DNA of 64,000 nucleotides, from contig NZ_CP094972.1 of assembly GCF_025985425.1 (NCBI RefSeq), forward strand, positions 2,542,001 to 2,606,000. Reading direction: 5' to 3'. The position numbers and the translations under genes were made by a program. The DNA is from Entomomonas sp. E2T0. GTDB taxonomy: Bacteria > Pseudomonadota > Gammaproteobacteria > Pseudomonadales > Pseudomonadaceae. Under the pieces are notes generated by a model, which saw only the letters and a program-made list of their open reading frames with translations, was not told where the DNA came from and ran no database searches. Position 1 is the stretch's first letter. Every line of letters begins with the position of its first letter. Of this stretch, positions 51,164 through 59,916 are shown piece after piece.

Positions 51164-52357
51164 ATGACATTACCAATCCTTCGCCTTAATGCTAATGCTG
51201 ACCGTCGTATCCGTGCAGGACATTTATGGGTATATAGCAATGAAATAAATAATCAAGTTTCTCCCTTACAGGGATTTATTAGTGGTGATCAAGCTATTTT
51301 GGAAAATTCAACAGGTAAGCCATTAGGTGTTGTAGTGTTAAGCCCTAACAACCTTATTTGTGCAAGAATTATTTCTAGAAACACAGAGCATACATTAGGA
51401 AAGTCATTATTAGTACATCGTATTCAAGTAGCCCTATCATTAAGGGAACGCATTTTTAACAAGCCTTATTATCGCTTGGTATATGGTGACTCAGATTTAT
51501 TACCAGGTCTTATTGTTGATCGTTTTGGTGATATTCTGGTAGCACAACTAAACTCAGCTGCTATGGAACAACATAAAGACGAAGTGCAAGCTGCACTCAT
51601 TCAAGTATTAAAACCTAAAGGTATTGTATGGAAAAATGATAGCTCATCTCGTAATGCTGAATCATTACCTAGTTATGTTGAAGTTGCTTACGGTGATGTA
51701 CCTGAATGGGCCTCTCTAGAAGAAAATGGTGTCATTTTCGAAGCCCCCATTCTTGAAGGTCAAAAAACAGGTTGGTTCTATGATCATCGCTTTAATCGCG
51801 CCCATCTTATGCCTTATGTGAAAGGTAAACGTGTCTTGGATTTATTTAGTTATATTGGCGGCTGGGGTATTCAAGCTGCTGTTAATGGTGCAACAGATGT
51901 TACCTGTATAGATTCATCTGCTTTTGCTTTAGATGGTGTGGAGCGCAATGCTACCTTAAACAAAGTAGCAGAAAAAATCACTTGTATTGAAGGTGATGTA
52001 TTTGAAGCAATGAAAGAGTTAAAAGCCAATAATGAGAAGTTTGATGTTATTGTTGCTGATCCCCCTGCTTTTATTAAACGTAAAAAAGATTTTAAAAATG
52101 GACAAGCAGCCTATCATCGTCTAAATGAACTTGCAGTTAGGCTATTAGAAAAAGATGGTCTGTTAGTTAGCGCCTCTTGCTCTATGCATTTAGCTGAAGA
52201 AACATTAGTAGATATTGTGCAAGGTGCTGCACGCCATAATGATCGTTTTATGCAAATTATCGAACGTGGTTCACAAGGCCCAGATCACCCTGTGCATCCA
52301 GCTATTATGGAAACACGCTATATTAAATCATTACTATGTCGCGTATTACCCAACTAA
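51164..52357 (+). CDS. rlmI: Class I SAM-dependent rRNA methyltransferase, RlmI family
   Basis: 397 residues. An N-terminal PUA domain (RRIRAGHLWVYSNEI, ~1-80) is followed by a Rossmann methyltransferase: GWFYDHRFNR, VLDLFSYIGGWGIQAA (SAM motif I), CIDSSAFALDG, and VIVADPPAFIKRKKDFKNG with the DPPAF motif, then VSASCSMHL. RlmI methylates C1962 of 23S rRNA in E. coli; the same target is inferred. It is divergent from the VgrG-Rhs gene and followed by its own terminator. Confidence 0.88.
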   Translation: MTLPILRLNANADRRIRAGHLWVYSNEINNQVSPLQGFISGDQAILENSTGKPLGVVVLSPNNLICARIISRNTEHTLGKSLLVHRIQVALSLRERIFNKPYYRLVYGDSDLLPGLIVDRFGDILVAQLNSAAMEQHKDEVQAALIQVLKPKGIVWKNDSSSRNAESLPSYVEVAYGDVPEWASLEENGVIFEAPILEGQKTGWFYDHRFNRAHLMPYVKGKRVLDLFSYIGGWGIQAAVNGATDVTCIDSSAFALDGVERNATLNKVAEKITCIEGDVFEAMKELKANNEKFDVIVADPPAFIKRKKDFKNGQAAYHRLNELAVRLLEKDGLLVSASCSMHLAEETLVDIVQGAARHNDRFMQIIERGSQGPDHPVHPAIMETRYIKSLLCRVLPN

Positions 52358-52392
52358 TTTTTTTTGGGTATCCATTAACCTACCCTGAACTA

Positions 52393-52424
52393 ACAGTAAG
52401 GAAAATTTATATTTTCCTTACTGT
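52393..52424. terminator. Terminator between rlmI and the choloylglycine hydrolase-like gene
   Basis: Arms ACAGTAAGGAAAAT and ATTTTCCTTACTGT around a TTAT loop. It lies between convergent genes. The outer flanks lack a long T run, so termination strength is uncertain. Confidence 0.65.
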
Positions 52425-52444
52425 CTACTAACCATCAGCTAATT

Positions 52445-53530
52445 TTAATAGCTTAATTGCTTTGCTGTTAAACCTTGAAACTTAAATGGTTCACTTGCTT
52501 TATATTGGCTATTAACATTGCCTGAAAAGATATTACGCTGTCCTTGCCCTAACTTTAGCGTTTTTACTGTTCCTGTTTCTTTTGAAAAATCAATTTGATT
52601 TAGATTAGTCCAAAAAACATTCGGAGTTAAAGCTGATTCAAAAAAGTATAAACGACGCTTATGGTCATACAAGGTACGCCATCTTGTTGATGAAATCTCT
52701 GGTGATGCCTCTGTTGTCAAACCATAAGGAACTGAAATATTACGAATAACACTAAAGACACTGGCTACTGCTGTATTATCATCTATTTGCTTAGGGAGAC
52801 TATTAATATAAAAAGAAGCCCGAGCAAATCTGTCAGCCGCACGATTAGTTCCTGGTAAAAATGCTAGTCCACCAATATCTTGCCAATATTTTTCCATCTC
52901 TAACTGTTTATCATATGTTGGAGAGTTAGTCATTACTTGATATTGACGATTATGATGGATCACTTGATCCCCATTAATATACTCAATAATTGCACTATCA
53001 CCTGTATTATCTGATAACGATAAATGTAACGTTGCCAAACGACTTTGACCTGGAACATTATCAGTCATGACAGTTAATGGATGCTGTTGTAAATAAGTAA
53101 CTGCCTCAGCTACTGTTGCAAAGTTATCGAGCATAAATTGTGCCCATATAGAAATTGATAAGGCATGTCCTGATGCAGGTTTTGTCGAATACTCTGATTC
53201 TGCTAGCCATAATAAATTAGCGACTAGCCCTTTTTCATTAACACCATCTGTTGTTGCCACATCATAACTTGAAGCAATAACGCTACCATATTTTGATTGC
53301 CAACTGATTGATTGCTCACCTACCAAACCATTACGTTCTATTCCCCTTGGAAAAATCCACAAGTTAGTATCAATTTCATCTTTCCAATCCATAGAACGTG
53401 CGGTAATTATTTGTTGATTCTCACCTAAAAAAACTATACGAGTACAAGCATCACTGGTTGCTATAAAGCAAACCAAAGTAGCTAAAAAGCTACTATATAA
53501 CTTAAGGTGACGTAATTTAAAAAGCTTCAT
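52445..53530 (-). CDS. Exported choloylglycine hydrolase / penicillin V acylase family protein
   Basis: 361 residues. An N-terminal signal peptide (LYSSFLATLVCFIATSDA) is followed directly by CTRIVFLG, so cleavage would expose the catalytic Cys as the new N-terminus, as in exported members of this Ntn-hydrolase family. Further active-site segments are ITARSMDW (Arg and Asp), GLVANLLWL, and MTNSPTYDKQ with an Asn; a later Arg lies in SSTRWRTLYDHKRR. Gram-negative members cleave penicillin V and long-chain acyl-homoserine lactones; others hydrolyse bile salts. Which substrate applies cannot be read from the sequence. It is divergent from a flavodoxin-type oxidoreductase. Confidence 0.85.
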   Translation of the reverse strand: MKLFKLRHLKLYSSFLATLVCFIATSDACTRIVFLGENQQIITARSMDWKDEIDTNLWIFPRGIERNGLVGEQSISWQSKYGSVIASSYDVATTDGVNEKGLVANLLWLAESEYSTKPASGHALSISIWAQFMLDNFATVAEAVTYLQQHPLTVMTDNVPGQSRLATLHLSLSDNTGDSAIIEYINGDQVIHHNRQYQVMTNSPTYDKQLEMEKYWQDIGGLAFLPGTNRAADRFARASFYINSLPKQIDDNTAVASVFSVIRNISVPYGLTTEASPEISSTRWRTLYDHKRRLYFFESALTPNVFWTNLNQIDFSKETGTVKTLKLGQGQRNIFSGNVNSQYKASEPFKFQGLTAKQLSY

Positions 53531-53866
53531 CAGATTTCTCCATCATAACCAGTTAGTAACTACTTAATATTCATGATCAAATAGTATGGTTTTTAAATCA
53601 TACGAAGCTAATTATTAGTTTTTTTTCTTAAGAAGAAAATTATCTTATAGGAGGGGGGGGTAAGTTAAAATTTATCACTTTTTTCTATTCTTTCTTATAA
53701 GGATTTTCTTATACTATTTAGTAATAATCTAGTTAATATCGACTTGTTTGTTGCATATATGGAACAATGATATCCATATAAAGGGCTTATTGTTATTTAA
53801 AAAACACTTAAAATAGATACCATGTTTTTCCAAAAATATACTTAAGCAAATAAATAAGGATTTAAT
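53531..53866. other. Divergent intergenic region with a G8 tract
   Basis: 336 bases between the leftward Ntn-hydrolase gene and the rightward flavodoxin-type gene. It is AT-rich except for a run of eight G at 53653-53660. An AT palindrome (TTTTCTTAAGAAGAAAA, about 53622-53639) lies beside it. No protein-coding stretch is evident. Promoters for both genes must lie here but I cannot pick boxes with confidence. Confidence 0.5.
53653..53660. repeat. Homopolymer G8 tract
   Basis: Eight consecutive G residues in an otherwise AT-rich spacer, about 123 bases from the hydrolase start and about 207 bases from the oxidoreductase start. Such tracts can slip during replication and alter promoter spacing. 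Position relative to a promoter is not established. Confidence 0.6.
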
Positions 53867-54436
53867 ATGACTACAGTAGCAATTGTTTATTTTAGTGGTT
53901 ATGGCCACACTAAAAAACTAGCTGAAGCAGTACAACAAGGTGCAGCAGACAATGGTGCAAATGTTAAGCTCTATGCTATTTCTCAAGAAGGTGATTTACC
54001 AGAAAGTGATTTTGAAGAAATTGGTAAAGCTGATGCTATTATTTATGGTAGCCCCACTTACATGGCTGGCCCTGCTTGGCAATTTAAGAAATTTGCTGAT
54101 GCTACTTCTAAAATTTGGTTTATGAGACAATGGCAAAATAAAGTAGCAGCAGGCTTTACTAACTCAGCTTCTGCTAATGGTGATAAAGGCCAAACTTTAA
54201 ATTATCTATTTACCTTAGCACAACAACACGGTCAAATTTGGGTAGGTTTAGGTTTACTACCTTCTAACACCAAAGCACATAGTTCTGCTGATATTAACTG
54301 GTCTGGTGGTTCAATTGGTGTAATGGCTATCTCTCCTTCTGATGCATCACCAGAAGAAGCACCACACAAAGGTGATTTAGAAGCTGCTAAAGCATTAGGT
54401 AAACGTGTTACTGAAATTGCTACCAAATTGAAATAG
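53867..54436 (+). CDS. Flavodoxin-family NAD(P)H-dependent oxidoreductase (WrbA-like)
   Basis: 189 residues. The N-terminal FMN phosphate loop is VYFSGYGHTKKLAEAVQQGA; GSPTYMAGPAWQFKKFADAT follows around residues 63-82, then WQNKVAAGFTNSASANGDKGQTL, which is the WrbA-type quinone reductase pattern. It resembles WrbA but is shorter (WrbA is about 198). Likely role: two-electron reduction of quinones for oxidative protection. Monocistronic, with its own terminator. Confidence 0.85.
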   Translation: MTTVAIVYFSGYGHTKKLAEAVQQGAADNGANVKLYAISQEGDLPESDFEEIGKADAIIYGSPTYMAGPAWQFKKFADATSKIWFMRQWQNKVAAGFTNSASANGDKGQTLNYLFTLAQQHGQIWVGLGLLPSNTKAHSSADINWSGGSIGVMAISPSDASPEEAPHKGDLEAAKALGKRVTEIATKLK

Positions 54437-54443
54437 TCTCAAA

Positions 54444-54472
54444 TTATAGGAGAGTTAAAAACTCTCCTATAA
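54444..54472. terminator. Bidirectional terminator after the flavodoxin-family gene
   Basis: Arms TTATAGGAGAGTT and AACTCTCCTATAA around a 3-base loop, between two convergent genes. Confidence 0.78.
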
Positions 54473-54479
54473 AACGTGC

Positions 54480-56174
54480 TTATTTTTCTGCTAGTTTCTT
54501 TAACTCTTCTGCACGCAACTCCTTACGCAACACCTTACCCACATTAGTCATTGGAATAGAATCCCTAAACTCAATATATTTAGGGCGCTTATAGCCAGTA
54601 AGGTTATTTTTCATATATTTCATTACTTCATCACGAGTTAACACAGTGTCTGGCTTAACCACAATGAATAATTTAACAGCTTCACCTGACTTTTCATCAG
54701 GAATACCAATAGCTGCTGTGTGTAACACACCTTCTATCTGTACAGCCACATCTTCCACTTCATTGGGATAAACATTAAAACCTGATACCACAATCATATC
54801 TTTCTTACGATCAACAATACTTAAATAACCATCTTCACGGGCAATCGCTATATCACCTGTATGTAGCCATCCATCACTATCAATCACTTCTGCGGTTTCT
54901 TCTGGCTTATTCCAATAGCCTTTCATTACTTGTGGACCTTTTATACAAAGCTCACCACGCTCGCCAATAGGTACTTCATTGCCCTCATTATCAACAATTT
55001 TACATTGGGTTGAAGGTAAAGGCAGGCCAATACAACCTGTTTTAACCCAATTAGGCAAAGGTGGATTGGCAGTAATAACAGGACTTGCCTCTGTCATACC
55101 ATATCCTTCACAAATTTGACAGCCCGTTAATTGTTGCCAACGTTCATTAGTGGCTGGCTGTAATGCCATACCACCTGATAAGGAAAGTTTTAAGTTAGAA
55201 AAATCCAGCTTTTTAAATTCCTCATTATTACAAAGTGAAGCAAACAATGTATTTAAACCAATAAATACAGTAAATGGATACTTAGCAACATCTTTAATTA
55301 ATCCTTTAAGATTTCGAGGGTCGGTAATCAAAATATTATGGCCACCTAATACCATCACTACCATGCAATGAATAGTAAACGAATAAATATGATATAAAGG
55401 TAATGGTGAGATAACAATTTCTGTTCCCTCAGAAAGCCCTACCCCCATAAAATATTTGGACTGCATCATATTGGCCACAAGGTTACGATGAGTTAATGAT
55501 GCGCCTTTAGCAATCCCTGTAGTACCACCCGTATATTGTAAAATAGTGACATCTTCCGGACTTGGAGTAATCTCTTTAAACGGTTTATTCGCTCCTATAG
55601 CTAATGCTTCTCTAAAAGATACTTTATTAGTAATTTGATAAGGTTTAACGAGTTTTTTAACATTTTTTACTATAAAGTTGGTAATGAATCGTTTTATAGG
55701 GGGTAAAAAATCACCTATCTCACTAACAATGACATGTTTAATTTTTGTATGAGGTAAAACCTCTTGTACCATATGTGCAGTCGTGGATAAACAAATAACC
55801 ACTTTTACCTCAGCATCATTAAATTGATGTTCCATTTCCCTAAGGGTATACATAGGATTGGTGTTTACAACAATAAAACCCGCACGAATAATACCAAATA
55901 TAATAATAGGATATTGCAACGTATTAGGTAGTTGTACAGCTATACGATCACCAGGATTAAGTTCTGGAATACTTTGCAAATAAGCTGCGAATTGTGCTGA
56001 TAATTGGTTTACTTCACGATAAGTTAAAGTTTTCCCCATATTGGTAAAAGCAGGTTTATCTGCAAACTTGTCACACGACTCGTGAAAAACATCTAGCACG
56101 CTACTGTAGGCATTAACATCTATCTCAGCTGGAATAACTTCTGGATACTTATCCTGCCAAAACCCCTTATACAT
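54480..56174 (-). CDS. fadD: Long-chain acyl-CoA ligase (FadD1-like)
   Basis: 564 residues. It activates long-chain fatty acids to acyl-CoA for beta-oxidation. AMP-binding signatures are YTGGTTGIAKGASLTHRNL, GYGMTEASPVI, GWLHTGDIA and DRKKDMIVVSGFNVYPNEVE, ending in the GKVLRKELR lysine region. It has the usual length for FadD. It lies 155 bases downstream of a paralogous ligase on the same strand, as in the pseudomonad fadD2-fadD1 tandem. Confidence 0.93.
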   Translation of the reverse strand: MYKGFWQDKYPEVIPAEIDVNAYSSVLDVFHESCDKFADKPAFTNMGKTLTYREVNQLSAQFAAYLQSIPELNPGDRIAVQLPNTLQYPIIIFGIIRAGFIVVNTNPMYTLREMEHQFNDAEVKVVICLSTTAHMVQEVLPHTKIKHVIVSEIGDFLPPIKRFITNFIVKNVKKLVKPYQITNKVSFREALAIGANKPFKEITPSPEDVTILQYTGGTTGIAKGASLTHRNLVANMMQSKYFMGVGLSEGTEIVISPLPLYHIYSFTIHCMVVMVLGGHNILITDPRNLKGLIKDVAKYPFTVFIGLNTLFASLCNNEEFKKLDFSNLKLSLSGGMALQPATNERWQQLTGCQICEGYGMTEASPVITANPPLPNWVKTGCIGLPLPSTQCKIVDNEGNEVPIGERGELCIKGPQVMKGYWNKPEETAEVIDSDGWLHTGDIAIAREDGYLSIVDRKKDMIVVSGFNVYPNEVEDVAVQIEGVLHTAAIGIPDEKSGEAVKLFIVVKPDTVLTRDEVMKYMKNNLTGYKRPKYIEFRDSIPMTNVGKVLRKELRAEELKKLAEK

Positions 56175-56329
56175 AGCATCTTCCTTCTATTCAATTAACC
56201 ATTATTTTAAAACTATTGTTTTACTTTTATTAAATTTACCACAGCTAATATAAGAATATGCTATTGATGTGTAAAATTTATTAAAAACATACAAGAATGT
56301 ATAGCATAAGGGGGATGATATACAATAGT

Positions 56330-57976
56330 CTAATGATAATTTTTTAACTCTTGTTCTCTTAACTGTCTACGTAATACTTTACCCACATTAGTAACGGGTA
56401 ATTGCTCTCTAAATTCTAAATATTTTGGGCATTTATAACTTGCCAAATTATCATGCAAATAGGCCATAATATCTGACTCTGTTAATTTAATGCCCTCTTT
56501 TAACACCGTAAATAACTTAATCGCTTCACCTGATTTTTGATCTGGCACACCAATAGCAGCCGTCATAGCTATACCTGGTAATTCTGCCAAAATATTTTCT
56601 AGCTCATTAGGATAAACATTAAAACCAGATACTAAAATAATGTCTTTTTTACGATCAATAATACGCATATATCCATCTGGCTGAATCACTGCTATATCAC
56701 CTGTTTTAAGCCAACCATCGGCGGTTAAAACCTTGGCTGTTTCTTCAGGCTGCCTCCAATAACCTTGCATCACTTGTGGGCCTTTTATACAAAGCTCTCC
56801 ACATTCACCTAAAGGTAGTTCATTATCATTGTCATCAACCACTTTACAAAGCGTAGAAGCAACAGGCATGCCTATTGAGCCTAATTGGATATTTTCTACA
56901 TAGTTAAAACTTACCACAGGGCTTGCTTCAGTCAAGCCATAGCCTTCACAAATATCAGTATCGGTAATTCTTTTCCATGCAGTATTGGTAGCAGGTTGTA
57001 GAGCCATACCTCCAGAAATGGTTAATTTTAAATGAGAAAAATCCAATTCTCTAAATTGGTTATCATTGCATAAAGCGGCAAATAATGTGTTCACTCCAAT
57101 AAAAACAGTAAATGAAAACTTAGCTATTTCTTCTATTAATTTTGCTGTATCCCTTGGATTAGTTATCAGGATATTATTGACACCTAACATCAATAAAGCC
57201 ATGCAATTAATAGTAAAGGCATAAACATGATACATAGGTAATGGTGCAATAACGATTTCTTTACCTATCTCTAATGTCCTTTCTAGTAAAGCCTTACATT
57301 GCAAGGTATTAGCCACTAAATTACGCTGTGTTAAAATAGCACCTTTAACAACCCCTGTAGTCCCTCCAGTATATTGCAATACAGCAATATCATCAGGCTG
57401 TAAATTAACCTGCTTTAAAGGTAATGACTGGCCAAGTATAAAGGCTTGTGTTAAATGAATACTATTAGGTAATGTGTAATTGATGATTTGCTGAAACGAA
57501 GATAAATATAAATCATCTAGCTCCGTTATAATAATGTGCTGAATGGACGTTTTGGCAATTATAGATTCTAATTTAGGTAATATAGCTGATAAGCAAATAA
57601 TACCCTTTACACCTGCATCATTAAACTGGTGTAGCATCTCACGAGCAGTATATAAAGGGTTAATATTAACCACCACAAAACCTGCACGAATAATAGCAAA
57701 CACAACCACAGGATATTGCAGTACATTAGGCATTTGAATAGCAATTCTATCACCTTTCTGTAAACCTGATAATTGCTGTAAATAGGCTGCAAGTTGCACG
57801 GATAAAGTATCTAATTGCCTATAACTAATGGTATAACTACCATTAGTAAAAGCAGCTTGTTGCGCAAATTTTTGGCAGGATGCACTGAATACATCCAAAA
57901 TATTTTTGTAACACGTTGGATCTATTGTATAAGCAACATCTGCTGGGTATTTATTCTTCCAGAAGCTAGTATCCAT
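56330..57976 (-). CDS. Long-chain acyl-CoA ligase paralogue (FadD2-like)
   Basis: 548 residues, homologous throughout to the downstream ligase: YTGGTTGVVKGAILTQRNL, GYGLTEASPVVSFNY, GWLKTGDIAVI, DRKKDIILVSGFNVYPNELE and GKVLRRQLREQ. The paralogues differ mainly in the N-terminal domain. In Pseudomonas the two members of this tandem prefer different chain lengths; such a split is inferred here, not shown. It is the upstream member of the pair and may be co-transcribed with the other. Confidence 0.9.
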   Translation of the reverse strand: MDTSFWKNKYPADVAYTIDPTCYKNILDVFSASCQKFAQQAAFTNGSYTISYRQLDTLSVQLAAYLQQLSGLQKGDRIAIQMPNVLQYPVVVFAIIRAGFVVVNINPLYTAREMLHQFNDAGVKGIICLSAILPKLESIIAKTSIQHIIITELDDLYLSSFQQIINYTLPNSIHLTQAFILGQSLPLKQVNLQPDDIAVLQYTGGTTGVVKGAILTQRNLVANTLQCKALLERTLEIGKEIVIAPLPMYHVYAFTINCMALLMLGVNNILITNPRDTAKLIEEIAKFSFTVFIGVNTLFAALCNDNQFRELDFSHLKLTISGGMALQPATNTAWKRITDTDICEGYGLTEASPVVSFNYVENIQLGSIGMPVASTLCKVVDDNDNELPLGECGELCIKGPQVMQGYWRQPEETAKVLTADGWLKTGDIAVIQPDGYMRIIDRKKDIILVSGFNVYPNELENILAELPGIAMTAAIGVPDQKSGEAIKLFTVLKEGIKLTESDIMAYLHDNLASYKCPKYLEFREQLPVTNVGKVLRRQLREQELKNYH

Positions 57977-58154
57977 AATACCACCCCCATTATATGAAAA
58001 ATAAATTTCTAGCCAGTCTCTATATTTTTACCTAACAACTTATTTTATTCCTATAGGTAAAAAGTCTAACTGTGTGAAACTAAAATTATAATTATTAGTC
58101 AATTACCCTGTTCTCAATATCATAATAATACAAATCTGTTGGAGAGTAATTGCT

Positions 58155-59348
58155 ATGACTCAATGGACCTCAAAACAAAAAAACGCTGTATTTGCAGCAG
58201 TAACCAGTTGGACACTAGACGCATTCGATTTTTTTATCTTAGTTTTTGTCCTTAAAGATATTGCAGCAAGTTTTAATGTGACAGTTCAAGAAGTCTCTTT
58301 GGCTGTCTTTCTAACTTTAGCTGTTCGACCGATAGGTGCATTAATATTTGGTCGTATGGCCGAAAAAGTAGGTAGAAAACCTGTTTTAATCACCAATATT
58401 ATTATATTCTCTATTCTAGAAGCAGCCTCAGCATTTGCTCCAACACTCTTTATCTTTATTGCCATTCGTTGTATTTATGGTATTGCTATGGGAGGGATTT
58501 GGGGTGTAGCCTCTTCTCTAGCCTTAGAAACTGCTCCCAAACAAGCAAGGGGCTTTGTATCTGGTCTATTTCAAGCTGGTTACCCTGCTGGGTATTTAAT
58601 TGCAGCCATTGTTTATGGCTCACTATTTAGTTTAATTGGTTGGGAAAAACTATTTATTATTGGTTCAATACCTATCTTATTAGCTGTATTTATTTGGTTT
58701 AAAGTGGAAGAGTCACCTGTCTGGTTAGCTTCTAAAAATGAGCATAAAACTAATGTTGCACTGCTGCCTATTGTTAAAAAACACTGGAAACTATGTTTAT
58801 ATGCTATTTTATTAATGACCTGTTTTAACTTTTTTAGCCATGGTACGCAAGATGTTTATCCTACTTTCCTTGAAAAACAACATGGTTTTGAACCACATAT
58901 GGTCAGTATTATAGCTATCTGCTACAACATCGCTTCCATTCTAGGCGGCATATTATTCGGTAGTCTATCTGCGAAAATTGGTCGTCGTAAGGCAATTATT
59001 ATCGCAGCACTCCTTTCATTACCTGCTATTCCTTTATGGGCATTTGCTACCAACTCTATTATGCTAGGTATTGGCGCATTTTTTATGCAATTTATGGTAC
59101 AAGGTGCTTGGGGTGTAGTTCCTGTGTATTTAAATGAGCTAATGCCAGAAAATACTCGAGCAGTATTGCCTGGTTTTGTTTATCAACTGGGTAATCTATT
59201 GGCTTCCATTAATTTAACATTACAAGTCTATATAGCCAACCAAACTGGTGGTAATTATGGTATAGCTTTAGCGGTTGTAGCAGGTTCAGCAGCAATAGTT
59301 ATTACTTTATTTATGTTTTTTAGTTCAGAGCGGCTTATAAAACAATAA
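58155..59348 (+). CDS. MFS transporter of the sialate/lactate (SHS) type
   Basis: 397 residues, a multi-helix carrier. The start SWTLDAFDFFILVFVLKDIA and the loop RPIGALIFGRMAEKVGRKPVLI (MFS motif A) are typical of the SHS group that includes NanT and Jen1-type carboxylate carriers. A second motif-A-like loop is GGILFGSLSAKIGRRKAI. The substrate is probably an organic anion such as lactate or a related monocarboxylate; the sequence does not decide. No catabolic genes adjoin it to help. Confidence 0.78.
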   Translation: MTQWTSKQKNAVFAAVTSWTLDAFDFFILVFVLKDIAASFNVTVQEVSLAVFLTLAVRPIGALIFGRMAEKVGRKPVLITNIIIFSILEAASAFAPTLFIFIAIRCIYGIAMGGIWGVASSLALETAPKQARGFVSGLFQAGYPAGYLIAAIVYGSLFSLIGWEKLFIIGSIPILLAVFIWFKVEESPVWLASKNEHKTNVALLPIVKKHWKLCLYAILLMTCFNFFSHGTQDVYPTFLEKQHGFEPHMVSIIAICYNIASILGGILFGSLSAKIGRRKAIIIAALLSLPAIPLWAFATNSIMLGIGAFFMQFMVQGAWGVVPVYLNELMPENTRAVLPGFVYQLGNLLASINLTLQVYIANQTGGNYGIALAVVAGSAAIVITLFMFFSSERLIKQ

Positions 59349-59441
59349 ATAGTAGTAAATTTATTAGGTAATGACGAAACTAATAGACAAATCCTGATAA
59401 TATGTTATTAAATAGCACAAACCCTTTGGAGAATCTAGATT

Positions 59442-59900
59442 ATGTTGCAAAAAGTTTTACTTGGATTATGCTTAATTCCTGTATTAGCTCATGCAGAAAT
59501 AGCCTGCTTAGAAGGACCTTCTGGTGGCAAATGTCAAAATGTAGATATTCATGGTGAAATTTTTAAAACATCAACGCCCTCTAGCTCGGCCACCCCAAAC
59601 CCTGCTAAACCAGCAGTAGCAACTAATAGTGCAGCTAATAATAAAAGAGTAAATTTTGTTATTAAGCCAAATCAACAAAAGGCAACAGCTAATAAAGTTA
59701 ATCAAAAACAAGTAGCTAATAATGACTCTCGTCAAATGAGTATTGCTGAACAACGTGTTCGCCAAAGAGCACAATTGATGGAAGAGCGATTTATGCGTAG
59801 ACAGGGTATGAATAACCTATCCGCTTTAAATAACAATGATTCTTTAACTAAGCGTAAGCAAGCTTCTGCTGAATTACGTCAAAAAGTAGAAGCACAGTAA
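59442..59900 (+). CDS. Small exported Asn/Gln/Lys-rich protein, unknown function
   Basis: 152 residues. The signal peptide MLQKVLLGLCLIPVLAHA precedes a short Cys-containing motif (IACLEGPSGGKCQNV, two Cys nine residues apart). The middle is low complexity (Ser/Pro/Ala/Asn/Lys/Gln), and the C-terminus (~95-152) is a charged helix with RVRQRAQLMEERFMRRQ. Probably periplasmic and largely disordered. Family not recognised. A GGAG ribosome site precedes the start. Confidence 0.65.
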   Translation: MLQKVLLGLCLIPVLAHAEIACLEGPSGGKCQNVDIHGEIFKTSTPSSSATPNPAKPAVATNSAANNKRVNFVIKPNQQKATANKVNQKQVANNDSRQMSIAEQRVRQRAQLMEERFMRRQGMNNLSALNNNDSLTKRKQASAELRQKVEAQ

Positions 59901-59914
59901 TAAACTGTGCTTTT
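59890..59914. terminator. Terminator between the small exported protein gene and bioA
   Basis: Arms AAGCACAG and CTGTGCTT around a 7-base loop, followed by TT; the left arm overlaps the last codons of the rightward gene. Convergent with bioA. Confidence 0.6.
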
Positions 59915-59916
59915 AT

